DNA of 59,834 nucleotides from Oscillospiraceae bacterium (GTDB taxonomy: Bacteria; Bacillota; Clostridia; Oscillospirales; CAG-272), in contig SVSI01000013.1 in the NCBI GenBank assembly GCA_015064385.1, forward strand, positions 1 to 59,834, given 5' to 3'. This document shows positions 16,236 to 25,104 of the stretch, piece by piece. The first letter of the stretch is position 1. Each line of letters begins with the position of its first letter. Below the pieces are notes generated by a model. The model saw only the letters and a list, made by a program, of their open reading frames with translations, did not search any database and had not been told where the DNA came from. Both the position numbers and the translations under genes were made by a program.

Positions 16236-19091
16236 ATGCTGAAAAAATTTCTTTTAAGGACGCTATCGCTCGTTCTTGTCGCGGCGAGCTTAACGGGCAT
16301 TCTCGTCTCGTGCAAGCAAGACGAAAGCACGATTTCGCCGAGCACAGACTCGTCAAATACCACTCCGCCGACAGAGGGCGGAGAAAGTGCTCCTATATAC
16401 GAAGAAGATCCCGCCCTTAATATAACCGAGCTTATGGTAGTCAATACCGTCGGCGCAAAGGACGAAAACGGAAAGACCTCCCCTTGGATAGAGCTCTATA
16501 ACTCGGGAGATGCCGAGCTTGAGCTTTCCGAATACTCGCTGCAAGTAAACGCACTTGCCCGCGTGGTTCTCCCTGCAAAAAAACTCGCCGCAGGCGAGTA
16601 TGCTCTGATATTCTTAAACGGTACGGCGGGTGAAAGCTCGATCGCATCGTCCCTTTCGGAATCAAAAGGAATCATCACTCTTACTCACGGCGATAAAATA
16701 AGCCACGTCGTAAACTACACCAACAAGTCGGCAAACCATTCGTTTATAACGGCAAACGGCAGCGAAACGCCCTTCCCCACCCCGGGATACGAGACCGTTC
16801 GTGAAAAGGACAACCTCATAATCAGCGAGCTTATGGCTTCAAACTCGCTCTTTCCTATAAACGGCGCGGACTGCGACTGGATAGAGCTCTATAACGCGTC
16901 CGAAAGCGCGATAGATCTTTCAACCTACTACGCCTCCACCGACTCGGTACAGCCGTACAGAGCACAGCTTCCGAATACCGTACTCGGTAGCGGAGAATAT
17001 ATCGTCCTTGCCTGTGAAAAGGATCTTCCCTTCAAACTCTCAAAAGACGGCGAGAGCGTTTATATTACCCGCAACGACGGCGTTCTTGCCGCGTCGGTAA
17101 CGTACGATCCGATGGAAAAGAACACCTCGTGGACTCACGATATCGGCGTGTGTGACGCTCCCTCTCCGGGATACGCAAACACTCACAAAGGGTATATAGC
17201 ATCAGTCACCGCAAGAAGCGGACTTATCATTTCCGAGGTCGTTTCCTCCAACACGAAGTACTCCCCGCTGAACAAGCAGTATTGCGATATGGTCGAGCTT
17301 TATAACAACTCGGACGCGCCCATACTGCTCTCCGACTATTTTCTTTCGGATAAGGGCAGCCAGCCGCAGTTCTACCGCCTCCCCGAGGTAACGCTTGAAG
17401 CGGGTGCGTATTACGTTATCCACTGCGACGCGGACGTTTCGGGCGCCGCACCTATCGGAATATCCTCTGACGGAGAGAATATTTGGCTGACTCGTGCAGA
17501 CGGCTTTATTTCGGACGCACTCAAAGTACCCGACATCCCGCTGAACCGTTCTTGGGGCAGATTTGAGGATAAGCTCTTATACTTTTCGACGCCGTCCATG
17601 GGAAAAGAAAATCCCGCAGGCGGATACGAAAGGATAACGGCAACGCCCCTTGCAAGCTCGCCGAGCGGAAGCTACGCCTCCGCGATCGACGTTACTCTTT
17701 CGGGCGAGGGAAATATATACTACACGCTCGACGGAACACAGCCGTCAAATGCGTCCAAAAAATATTCCGGCGAGACGATAAATGTTTCAAAAAACACCTC
17801 CATCCGCGCTATTGCCTATAACGGAGACAAGATTCCCTCTTACGACGTCACCTACAACTACTTTATAAATCAGCCCGACTACGAGCTCCCGATAATAAAG
17901 ATCTCTATGTCAGACGACGATCTTTTCGGCTCGAGCGGTATATACACTAACTACAACTCCAAAAAAGAAAAGCTTGCACACTGCGCCTTTTACGTTGACG
18001 GCAACGAGGAGTTCTCGATCAACTGCGGAATAAAGGTCTTCGGTGCTTACAGCAGAAGATTTCCCAAGAAAAGCTTCCAGCTTGAATTCCGCACTAAGTA
18101 CGGCAAGGGACGCCTTGACTATAAGATATTTGAAAATCTGAATATAGAAAGCTTTAACAACATCGTACTGCGAAGCGGATCTCAGAACTGCTACGCGACC
18201 GACTCTATGATAGCCGATGAGTACGCATCGTCTCTTGCCGCATACAGCGGAAATATGCCCGAGATACTCGTTCAGGCGTACCGACCCTGCCATCTTTACC
18301 TCAACGGAGAATACTGGGGCATCTATTTCATAAGAGAAAAGGTTGACGACGATTTTATAGCCGATCACTGCGGTGTCTCCAAGGACAGCGTCACCATTAT
18401 AGACTGGACGAACACGCTCAACACGGGAAGCTCAAAGCAGGGCTGGAACACGATCTGGAGTGCAGTTTACGGTAGCAAAAAGCGTGATTTTTCCAAGGAC
18501 GAAAACTACAAGTGGCTCGCGGATCAGCTGAATCTTGAGAGCTTTGCCGATATGATAATTATGCGTATGTGGGCGGGAGATAAGGATCTTCCGAACATCA
18601 GAGCGTTCAAATCGCCCGAATACGACGACGGAAAATGGCATTTTATTCTCCACGACAACGATATGAGCTTCCGCGCCAATTGGACACGCTTCAACCTTTT
18701 CCTGAACGACAGCAGCACGAAAAAAACTCACGCGCTCTTCCGCGCTCTGATGGAAAACGCTCAATTCAGAGAGTATTTTCTCGGACGTATGGCATATCAA
18801 CTGACTACCACTCTTTCGGTGGAAAACGCGACCGCGCGTCTTGACGAAATGATCTCCGAGATCAAAAACGATATGCCCTATCAGATCGCTCGTTGGAAAA
18901 ACGACAATAACTCGTATATGACCCATCTTCCGAGCGTGAAAAAATGGAACTCGAACGTAGAGTATCTTTACTACTGTGTGGGCGATCTCAAGATCGAAAG
19001 ATTCGTAAAGGATGCCGCGAACGCACTTTCGCTCAGCAAAGAAGACGTTCAAAAATATATGGGCGAGGAATTCGCTAAATACCTCGGCTAA
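16236..19091 (+). CDS. Large lipoprotein with three lamin-tail domains and a CotH kinase domain
   Basis: 951 residues. The signal peptide ends in ILVSC (lipid cysteine 26), followed by a Ser/Thr-rich linker. Three lamin-tail domains follow, each with an ITELM/ISELM/ISEVV start and WIELYN- or MVELYN-type strand, near residues 45-190, 195-320 and 330-465. Then comes a chitobiase C-terminal-like domain with YYTLDGTQPS near 500, then a CotH kinase domain (about 550-900) with GIKVFGAYSRRFPKKSFQ and the Asp-bearing loop HDNDMSF near 806. CotH proteins are atypical kinases that phosphorylate proteins. The lamin-tail domains suggest surface or polymer binding. GGAGG sits 5 bases before the ATG. Confidence 0.88.
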   Translation: MLKKFLLRTLSLVLVAASLTGILVSCKQDESTISPSTDSSNTTPPTEGGESAPIYEEDPALNITELMVVNTVGAKDENGKTSPWIELYNSGDAELELSEYSLQVNALARVVLPAKKLAAGEYALIFLNGTAGESSIASSLSESKGIITLTHGDKISHVVNYTNKSANHSFITANGSETPFPTPGYETVREKDNLIISELMASNSLFPINGADCDWIELYNASESAIDLSTYYASTDSVQPYRAQLPNTVLGSGEYIVLACEKDLPFKLSKDGESVYITRNDGVLAASVTYDPMEKNTSWTHDIGVCDAPSPGYANTHKGYIASVTARSGLIISEVVSSNTKYSPLNKQYCDMVELYNNSDAPILLSDYFLSDKGSQPQFYRLPEVTLEAGAYYVIHCDADVSGAAPIGISSDGENIWLTRADGFISDALKVPDIPLNRSWGRFEDKLLYFSTPSMGKENPAGGYERITATPLASSPSGSYASAIDVTLSGEGNIYYTLDGTQPSNASKKYSGETINVSKNTSIRAIAYNGDKIPSYDVTYNYFINQPDYELPIIKISMSDDDLFGSSGIYTNYNSKKEKLAHCAFYVDGNEEFSINCGIKVFGAYSRRFPKKSFQLEFRTKYGKGRLDYKIFENLNIESFNNIVLRSGSQNCYATDSMIADEYASSLAAYSGNMPEILVQAYRPCHLYLNGEYWGIYFIREKVDDDFIADHCGVSKDSVTIIDWTNTLNTGSSKQGWNTIWSAVYGSKKRDFSKDENYKWLADQLNLESFADMIIMRMWAGDKDLPNIRAFKSPEYDDGKWHFILHDNDMSFRANWTRFNLFLNDSSTKKTHALFRALMENAQFREYFLGRMAYQLTTTLSVENATARLDEMISEIKNDMPYQIARWKNDNNSYMTHLPSVKKWNSNVEYLYYCVGDLKIERFVKDAANALSLSKEDVQKYMGEEFAKYLG

Positions 19092-19102
19092 AGGTGTGTT
19101 TT

Positions 19103-19306
19103 ATGGAAAGCAAAAGAAAAAAGAAAAAGACGGCTTCAAACTGCGAAAGCTGTGAATTTTACGATTACGACGAGTTTTACGAGTCGTATTCCTGCAGAGT
19201 AAATCTAGACCAGGATGAGCTCGTTCGTTTTATCTCGGGTGAGAGTGCATCCTGTCCCTACTATCGCTGTTACGACGAATACAAGAGTGTTCAGAAACAG
19301 AATTAA
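19103..19306 (+). CDS. Small four-cysteine protein (DUF6472-like)
   Basis: A 67-residue basic-then-acidic protein with CESCEFYDYDEFYE, later SCRVNLDQDEL and CPYYRCYDEY. Spaced cysteines suggest a metal knuckle. I recognise this pattern as DUF6472, common and uncharacterised in Clostridia. The ATG at 19103 follows AAAGGTG and lies 11 bases after the CotH gene stop, so the two are probably cotranscribed. Confidence 0.75.
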   Translation: MESKRKKKKTASNCESCEFYDYDEFYESYSCRVNLDQDELVRFISGESASCPYYRCYDEYKSVQKQN

Positions 19307-19324
19307 AAAAGGAAGCTTCAAATT

Positions 19325-20116
19325 ATGATACAGTTTAACGTATTTCCGGGCGGCAAAAAGCGTATCGTTACCTTCAGCTACGACGACGGACACGTAAACG
19401 ATGTACGCCTCGTCTCTCTTTTCAACAAATACGGTGTAAAGGGTACGTTCCATCTCAACGATAAGCGCGCGGGCTTTGACAAGAGAAAAGATGAGATGCG
19501 CGAGCTTTATCGCGGTCACGAGATCTCCTGCCACACGTCAAGCCACGGATTTCTTACGAATATGCCCGCATCAAGCATAATAAACGAGGTTTTTGAAAAC
19601 AGACGCGCACTTGAGGAGATAGCCGGATATCCGGTGATCGGAATGTCCTATCCCTCGGGAGACTATTCCAAAGCTGTCGAGGATTCGCTTGCCGCTTGCG
19701 GCATCGTTTACAGCAGAACGACGGTGGCGACCGAAAAATTCAATCTCCCCGAGAATTTTCTCGAGTGGCACCCCACCTGTCACCACAACAAAGCCCTCCC
19801 CCTTTGCGAAAAATTTATGGCAAACATCGACTCCCCGTGGGAGCGCCCGCTTCTTTATATCTGGGGACACGCGCACGAGCTGAGATGCGAGGACGACTGG
19901 ACGCTTATGGAAAAGATCGTTTCAACGGTCGCGGGATGTGAAAAGATATGGTACGCCACGAATATCGAGATATACCGATACAGACAGGCGCAGAGGTCGC
20001 TCGTAGTTTCGGCAGACGAAAAGATAATGTACAACCCCTCGGCACTTGACGTTTGGATTGAAAAGGATAAGACCGATATTATCTGCATAAAGGCGGGAGA
20101 GACCGTCACGTTATAA
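19325..20116 (+). CDS. Polysaccharide deacetylase (NodB-type carbohydrate esterase)
   Basis: A 263-residue cytoplasmic protein with carbohydrate esterase 4 motifs: motif 1 TFSYDDGH near residue 17 (catalytic and metal aspartates), metal motif HTSSHGF near 69 and motif 3 SYPSGDYSKA near 107. These enzymes remove N-acetyl or O-acetyl groups from glycans. No signal peptide is seen, so it acts inside or on soluble sugars. AAGGAAG precedes the start; it lies 18 bases after the DUF6472-like gene. Confidence 0.88.
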   Translation: MIQFNVFPGGKKRIVTFSYDDGHVNDVRLVSLFNKYGVKGTFHLNDKRAGFDKRKDEMRELYRGHEISCHTSSHGFLTNMPASSIINEVFENRRALEEIAGYPVIGMSYPSGDYSKAVEDSLAACGIVYSRTTVATEKFNLPENFLEWHPTCHHNKALPLCEKFMANIDSPWERPLLYIWGHAHELRCEDDWTLMEKIVSTVAGCEKIWYATNIEIYRYRQAQRSLVVSADEKIMYNPSALDVWIEKDKTDIICIKAGETVTL

Positions 20117-20123
20117 AAGAAAA

Positions 20124-20150
20124 AAACAGAGAAGCAATGCTTCTCTGTTT
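20124..20150. terminator. Terminator between convergent units
   Basis: 12-bp stem aaacagagaagc/gcttctctgttt, AAT loop, A and T runs on both sides. Confidence 0.9.
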
Positions 20151-20171
20151 TTTATGTTCCGTATAGGATAA

Positions 20172-20414
20172 TTACTTAAGAACGTTGAAGAAGTTAAGTA
20201 TGCAAAGTACGATTCCAACGAGACCGTAGATCTCTACGAGAGTTCCAACGAATCCGAAGATGATTCCGAGTATCGGAAGCTTAGCGAGAAGTCCGATAAC
20301 AACACCCATAATAGCGCATACTACAACGAAAATAACAATCTGAATAATAAGCGCTGCAACGTCTTTTTCCTTTACCTTAAATGCGGTAGGCCATACTTTC
20401 TTTAAAAGATCCAT
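20172..20414 (-). CDS. Small two-helix membrane protein
   Basis: 80 residues: a basic start (LLKKVWPTAFKVKEKD), a hydrophobic helix about 22-45 with GxxxG-like spacing and a second hydrophobic stretch about 48-76. AAGGAG precedes the ATG. Similar 80-residue proteins occur in many Clostridia without known function. Monocistronic. No partner evident. Confidence 0.72.
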   Translation of the reverse strand: MDLLKKVWPTAFKVKEKDVAALIIQIVIFVVVCAIMGVVIGLLAKLPILGIIFGFVGTLVEIYGLVGIVLCILNFFNVLK

Positions 20415-20561
20415 TTTAGAATCTCCTTTCGTTTTATAATTTACACTTTAATTATACACGCACGTTTTGTAAAAATCAATACTTTATTGCAAAAAAACGT
20501 CATTTTTTCGTATAAAACACGCCACTTGCGCGCTTTATAGCATTATATTCGCGCACACGAA

Positions 20562-22625
20562 TTATATTTCTTTATCGCAAAAACTTTTTGCCGCCTCGAA
20601 CGCGCTGTGCAGAACGTCCATGTCCGAATAGAGGTCCGCCATACGGAAGGAAAGCGCCCCGTGCTGGCGAAGCTCCTTTCCGCGCTCGAAAAAGAAATCT
20701 CCCGGTCCGCGCAAAGCGAGATCGGCTTCTGCTATACGGTAGCCGTCACTCGTTTCGCAAAGTGCCTCAAGGCGCTTTTTAGATTGCTCCGCAAGATTTT
20801 CGCCAACGAGGATACACCACGACTTATATTTTCCGCGTCCTACTCTTCCCCTTAACTGATGGAGCTGGGAAAGTCCGAAGCGCTCGGCGTTTTCAATTAT
20901 CATAAGAGTTGCGTTCGGGACGTTCACCCCGACCTCGATCACGGTAGTCGATACGAGTACGGATACCTTTCCGTCCACGAAATCGCGCATTACCGTATCC
21001 TTTTCGGCAGAATGCATCTTACCGTGCAGGCACGCAACACTCACGCCGTCAAGCGCCTTTGCGAGATTTTGTGCGTGCTCGGTCGCACTTTTGAGCTTCG
21101 ATGACGAAAAGTCCATCGGCTTCCCGTAAAAGTCAACGAGCGCAGACGTATCCGTTTCGCCGTCGGTCGTATCACCCGACTCGATGGCGGGGCAAACGAC
21201 GTATATCTGACGTCCCTCGCTTGCCTGCGTGCGGATAAATCCGGTAAGACGCTCTCTGTACGTCTCATCTACGAGGAAGGTCGAGACCTTTTGCCTGCCC
21301 GGAGGTAAGCTATCGACCGCGCTATGGTCAAGATCTCCGTATATCGACATCGCAAGCGTTCGAGGTATCGGAGTTGCGCTCATTACGAGAACGTGCAGAT
21401 TTTTGCCCTTCGCACTGAGCATCTCGCGCTGATTTACGCCGAAGCGATGCTGCTCGTCGGTAACGGCAAGCGCAAGATCGCAAAATTCAACACCCTGCGA
21501 AATAAGCGCGTGAGTTCCTATTATAACCTTTGCTTCGCCCGAAGCGATCTCAGCGTACGCGGCGTTCTTTTGGGCCTTAGTCATACTTCCGACAAGGAGA
21601 GTACACTTTATCCCAAGCCCTTCAAACAGCACGGAAAGATCTCTGTAATGCTGCGTTGCAAGTATTTCGGTGGGCGCCATAAAAGCCGCCTGACGCGAGT
21701 TTTTCGCAGCGAGATAGAGTGCCGCCGCGGCACAGACCGTCTTTCCGCTTCCAACGTCTCCCGAAACGAGACGGTGCATTGCCCTGCCCGAGCCCATATC
21801 GGCGTATATTTCGCGTATAACTCTCGCCTGCGCGTCGGTCAGAGCGAAGCTGAGCGCGTTAACGAAAGCGCGCTTATCCTCATCGGAAAGAGATAGCTTT
21901 GCACCCGGGACGTTCTCTTTTTCGCGCTTTGAGTGCATAACCGAGAGCGCGAACTCGAAAAGCTCCTCAAAAACGAAATATTTTCTCGCCCTTTCAAGCT
22001 GTTCAAGATTTTGCGGGCGGTGTATGATCCTTGTGGCTTCGGCGAAATCGATAAGCGAATTTTCCTTGCGTATCTTTTCGGGAACTCTTTCGCAGTTAAG
22101 CTCGGCGCCGTCAAGAGCAAGCGCTATCGCGCCGCGTACGATCTTTTGAGAAAGTCCCGCAGTTAAGGGATATACTGCATAAAAATCGGGAAGTGCTCTT
22201 GAAAGCGAGGTCGGTTCAAAATCGGGCGACGAAAGGTTCCACGAGCTTTTCGTGCGCGTGACCTTTCCGTAGAAGCGGTAGGTCTCGCCTATATGGAAAA
22301 GTTGCCTTATATAACCCTGATTAAAGAAAACTATCTGACATTTTCCGCTTTCGTCGAAGGCGGTGAATTTCGTTAGCGTCATTCTGTTTTTTACAGTTAC
22401 CGACTTCGGTTCGCTGCCCACCGTCAGTATCATAGACGAGGTCTCTCCCGACATTGCCGCTTCGCAAAGCGTCTTGACGTCCCCTCTGTTCTGATATCCT
22501 CTCGGGAAAAGGCGGAGAAGGTCTCCTACCGTGAAAACACCGAGAGCGGCAAAGAGGTCCGCGCGCTTTGGTCCGATACCCGAAAGGGCTGTTATCGGAG
22601 AATTGAGATCTATCTTTTTTTCCAT
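20562..22625 (-). CDS. recG: ATP-dependent DNA helicase RecG
   Basis: A 687-residue DNA translocase that regresses stalled forks and processes branched DNA. A helix-hairpin-like TALSGIGPKRAD start and OB-fold wedge (about 50-150) precede the helicase core: Walker A GSGKT near 290, DEQHRFG near 390, MSATPIPRT near 416 and QLRGRVGRG near 595. Length fits the family. The ATG at 22637 touches GGAG with no gap, so I use the in-frame ATG at 22625, 12 bases downstream of it. It has its own promoter. Confidence 0.97.
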   Translation of the reverse strand: MEKKIDLNSPITALSGIGPKRADLFAALGVFTVGDLLRLFPRGYQNRGDVKTLCEAAMSGETSSMILTVGSEPKSVTVKNRMTLTKFTAFDESGKCQIVFFNQGYIRQLFHIGETYRFYGKVTRTKSSWNLSSPDFEPTSLSRALPDFYAVYPLTAGLSQKIVRGAIALALDGAELNCERVPEKIRKENSLIDFAEATRIIHRPQNLEQLERARKYFVFEELFEFALSVMHSKREKENVPGAKLSLSDEDKRAFVNALSFALTDAQARVIREIYADMGSGRAMHRLVSGDVGSGKTVCAAAALYLAAKNSRQAAFMAPTEILATQHYRDLSVLFEGLGIKCTLLVGSMTKAQKNAAYAEIASGEAKVIIGTHALISQGVEFCDLALAVTDEQHRFGVNQREMLSAKGKNLHVLVMSATPIPRTLAMSIYGDLDHSAVDSLPPGRQKVSTFLVDETYRERLTGFIRTQASEGRQIYVVCPAIESGDTTDGETDTSALVDFYGKPMDFSSSKLKSATEHAQNLAKALDGVSVACLHGKMHSAEKDTVMRDFVDGKVSVLVSTTVIEVGVNVPNATLMIIENAERFGLSQLHQLRGRVGRGKYKSWCILVGENLAEQSKKRLEALCETSDGYRIAEADLALRGPGDFFFERGKELRQHGALSFRMADLYSDMDVLHSAFEAAKSFCDKEI

Positions 22626-22665
22626 TTTTTCGGGCATCTCCTTTCAAAAGCTTTCCTTACGTAAA

Positions 22666-22694
22666 ATAATATCACACGCTAGGAAGTTTGTCAA
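22666..22694 (-). promoter_or_regulatory. recG promoter
   Basis: On the minus strand TTGACA (22694-22689), 17 bp, TATTAT (22671-22666), about 40 bases before recG. Confidence 0.75.
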
Positions 22695-22731
22695 GAACGA
22701 TCCCTTTTTTCAACATATTTTCGGATACCCC

Positions 22732-22760
22732 TTGAATAAGCAAAAACAATTTGATATAAT
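22732..22760 (+). promoter_or_regulatory. Promoter of the SLOG-prmC-ddl-MFS unit
   Basis: TTGAAT at 22732-22737, 17 bp, TATAAT at 22755-22760, divergent from the recG promoter 38 bp away. Confidence 0.72.
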
Positions 22761-22796
22761 AAGTAGATAGTGAAGTGCCACCGAAAAGGAGCCGTT

Positions 22797-23321
22797 ATGG
22801 AATTTTCAAAGAGCGAAAGCTGTTGCTTTACAGGTCACCGTTCAATGACCGAGAGCGAAAAGCAGAGAGCTTCGACCGAGATAAAAAGAATAATCCGCAC
22901 GCTCGCGCGAAACGGCGTTCGAAGATTTATCACGGGCGGCGCCGTTGGGTTCGATACACTCGCGGCAAGTGCCGTAATAAGTCTGCGTGATTCGGAGATA
23001 TTAACCGACACTGCGGGCAAGGCGGTCAAAATACATCTCACCGTTGCCGTACCCTGCCCCGAGCAGAGCGAAAAATGGTCATTTCGTGACCGTGCACTTT
23101 ACAACAGCATACTACGCTCTGCCGACGAGGTCATAACTCTTTCAGACCACTACGAAAAGAGCTGTATGTTCGTGCGAAACAGATATATGGTCGATAACTC
23201 TGCGTACTGTGTCGCATACGTAACGCACAGCCGCGGCGGATCATACTATACTATGAACTATGCAAAAAAATCCGAGATCTGCGTAATAAACCTTGCTCAA
23301 GCTGCGGGGGGCACGCTATGA
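22797..23321 (+). CDS. SLOG-domain protein of the YpsA/DUF1273 type
   Basis: A 174-residue Rossmann-like protein with CCFTGHRSM at the start, FITGGAVGFDTLAA near 45, AVPCPEQSEKW and VRNRYMVDNS near 129. YpsA-type SLOG proteins are thought to bind nucleotide-derived ligands; in Bacillus and Staphylococcus YpsA affects cell division. The ATG at 22797 follows AAAAGGAG. Its end overlaps prmC by four bases (ATGA). Confidence 0.82.
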   Translation: MEFSKSESCCFTGHRSMTESEKQRASTEIKRIIRTLARNGVRRFITGGAVGFDTLAASAVISLRDSEILTDTAGKAVKIHLTVAVPCPEQSEKWSFRDRALYNSILRSADEVITLSDHYEKSCMFVRNRYMVDNSAYCVAYVTHSRGGSYYTMNYAKKSEICVINLAQAAGGTL

Positions 23322-24040
23322 ACGAAAGAGAAATAGTTCTTGATTTTTACAAAAACGATCCGGAAGGCGCAAAAAAAGCTCTCGCTCGGCTTGACGCAGG
23401 CGAGAGGGGCGCGTATATTATCGGCGAGTGGTATTTCTGGAGACATATCTTCAAATTAAACAAGGATTGTCTCATTCCCCGCCCCGACACGGAATGTGTC
23501 GTCGAAAAAGCGATAGCGGATCTCCCCCAAAACGCCGTGTTTGCCGATCTTTGCACAGGCAGCGGATGTATCGCGCTCTCGATTCTTTCCGAGCGAAGCG
23601 ACCTTACCGCTCTTGCCTTTGACATATCGGAAGGCGCGCTCTCGGCGGCAAGGGAAAACGCGGAAATGCTGGGGCTTTCCGACAGAATTTCCTTTATAAG
23701 ATGCGATCTTCTTTCCGAAGATCCGCTCGAAAACCGTCTTTTTGACGCAATAATATCAAATCCGCCTTATATCAGAGCGGCGGTAGTTGACGCCTCGCCC
23801 GATCTTTCGTGCGAGCCCCGTATCGCACTTGACGGAGGAGAGGACGGTCTCGTATTTTACAGAAGATTCGTACGGGATTTTGCAAAGAATCTTAAGGAAA
23901 ACGGAGAATTTATCTTTGAGATCGGTTTTGATCAGCGCGACTCGGTGACGTCTATCGCCGAGGAAAGTGCCCTTTCGTGCAAGGTAACGAGGGACTACGG
24001 CTCAAACGATAGAGTAGCCGTTATCAAAAAAAGCGTATAA
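23318..24040 (+). CDS. prmC: Peptide-chain-release-factor glutamine methyltransferase
   Basis: A 240-residue SAM-dependent enzyme that methylates the GGQ glutamine of release factors. SAM loop DLCTGSGCIALS is near 76, and NPPY near 145 is the catalytic motif for the amide nitrogen. The N-terminal helical domain that grips the release factor is shorter than the usual 280-residue protein, but RPDTECVVE is present. Translationally coupled to the SLOG gene. Confidence 0.93.
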   Translation: MNEREIVLDFYKNDPEGAKKALARLDAGERGAYIIGEWYFWRHIFKLNKDCLIPRPDTECVVEKAIADLPQNAVFADLCTGSGCIALSILSERSDLTALAFDISEGALSAARENAEMLGLSDRISFIRCDLLSEDPLENRLFDAIISNPPYIRAAVVDASPDLSCEPRIALDGGEDGLVFYRRFVRDFAKNLKENGEFIFEIGFDQRDSVTSIAEESALSCKVTRDYGSNDRVAVIKKSV

Positions 24041-24062
24041 AATATCTTTGAGAGGTATTATA

Positions 24063-25103
24063 ATGAAAAATATTTGTCTTATTTTCGGTGGAAAATCATC
24101 CGAACACGAGGTGTCCCTGCGAAGCGCAAGCGCAATTCTCAGCGGTATCGACCGCAAAAAATATAACCCCATTCTTCTCGGAATAACGAAGGACGGAGTA
24201 TGGTACGTCTTCGAGGGCGACTCTCAAAAGATCGCCGACGGAAGCTGGATCTTCGACGAGCAAAATCTCACGAAAGCAACTCTTTCGGTAAACTGCGGTG
24301 AGAAGGTACTCGTTCTCGACGATGGAAGAAAGCTGCCGATCGACGTAGCTTATCCCGCAGTACACGGCGAAAATTGCGAAGACGGACGTCTGCAAGGACT
24401 TTTTGAGCTTGCGGGAATTCCGTTTGTAGGTCCCGGCTCGCTCGCGTCCGCAATATCAATGGATAAAAGCGTTACCAAGGCAATACTAAACGGACTCGGA
24501 ATCCCTCAGGCGCGCGCTTTCGTCGTGTTTGAATATCACAAAGCTTCTGCTTTTTGCGAGGCAAAAAAATGGGCAAGCGAGATCGGATATCCCGTTTTCG
24601 TAAAGCCGACGTCTGCCGGCTCGTCCGTCGGAAGCGCAAAGGTAAACTGCGAGTGCGAGCTTGACTCCGCGCTCGAAAATGCCCTTAATTACGGCGGAAA
24701 AGCAATGATCGAGGAGTACATAACGGCACGCGAGGTCGAAGTTGCAGTCCTCGGAAACGACACGCTCACCGTATCCGAATGCGGAGAGATAGAGCCCGGA
24801 GCCGACTTTTACGACTACGACACCAAGTACAAAAATGACACCGCCTCGTACTATATTCCCGCACGAGTTTCCGAAAAGAAGCGTCTTGAAATAAGAGAGT
24901 ATGCAAAAACGATATTCTCCGCTCTTGGCTGTAAAGGTCTTTCGAGAGTTGATTTCTTCGTTACCGCTGATGAGAAAATATATTTCAACGAGATAAACAC
25001 CCTTCCCGGATTTACCTCGATAAGTATGTACCCGAAGCTTATGATGAACGAGGGTATGTCCTTTACCGAGCTTGTTACGAAGCTTATAGAACTCGCAAAA
25101 TAA
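24063..25103 (+). CDS. ddl: D-alanine--D-alanine ligase
   Basis: A 346-residue ATP-grasp enzyme joining two D-alanines for peptidoglycan. It starts with the family word IFGGKSSEHEVS at residues 6-17; the ATP-grasp loop SAGSSVGSAKV is near 184 and metal-binding FNEINTLPGFT near 310. The residue set looks like the D-Ala-D-Ala type, not a vancomycin-resistance ligase, though specificity cannot be proven by eye. GAGAGG precedes the ATG, 22 bases after prmC. Confidence 0.95.
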   Translation: MKNICLIFGGKSSEHEVSLRSASAILSGIDRKKYNPILLGITKDGVWYVFEGDSQKIADGSWIFDEQNLTKATLSVNCGEKVLVLDDGRKLPIDVAYPAVHGENCEDGRLQGLFELAGIPFVGPGSLASAISMDKSVTKAILNGLGIPQARAFVVFEYHKASAFCEAKKWASEIGYPVFVKPTSAGSSVGSAKVNCECELDSALENALNYGGKAMIEEYITAREVEVAVLGNDTLTVSECGEIEPGADFYDYDTKYKNDTASYYIPARVSEKKRLEIREYAKTIFSALGCKGLSRVDFFVTADEKIYFNEINTLPGFTSISMYPKLMMNEGMSFTELVTKLIELAK

Positions 25104-25104
25104 A

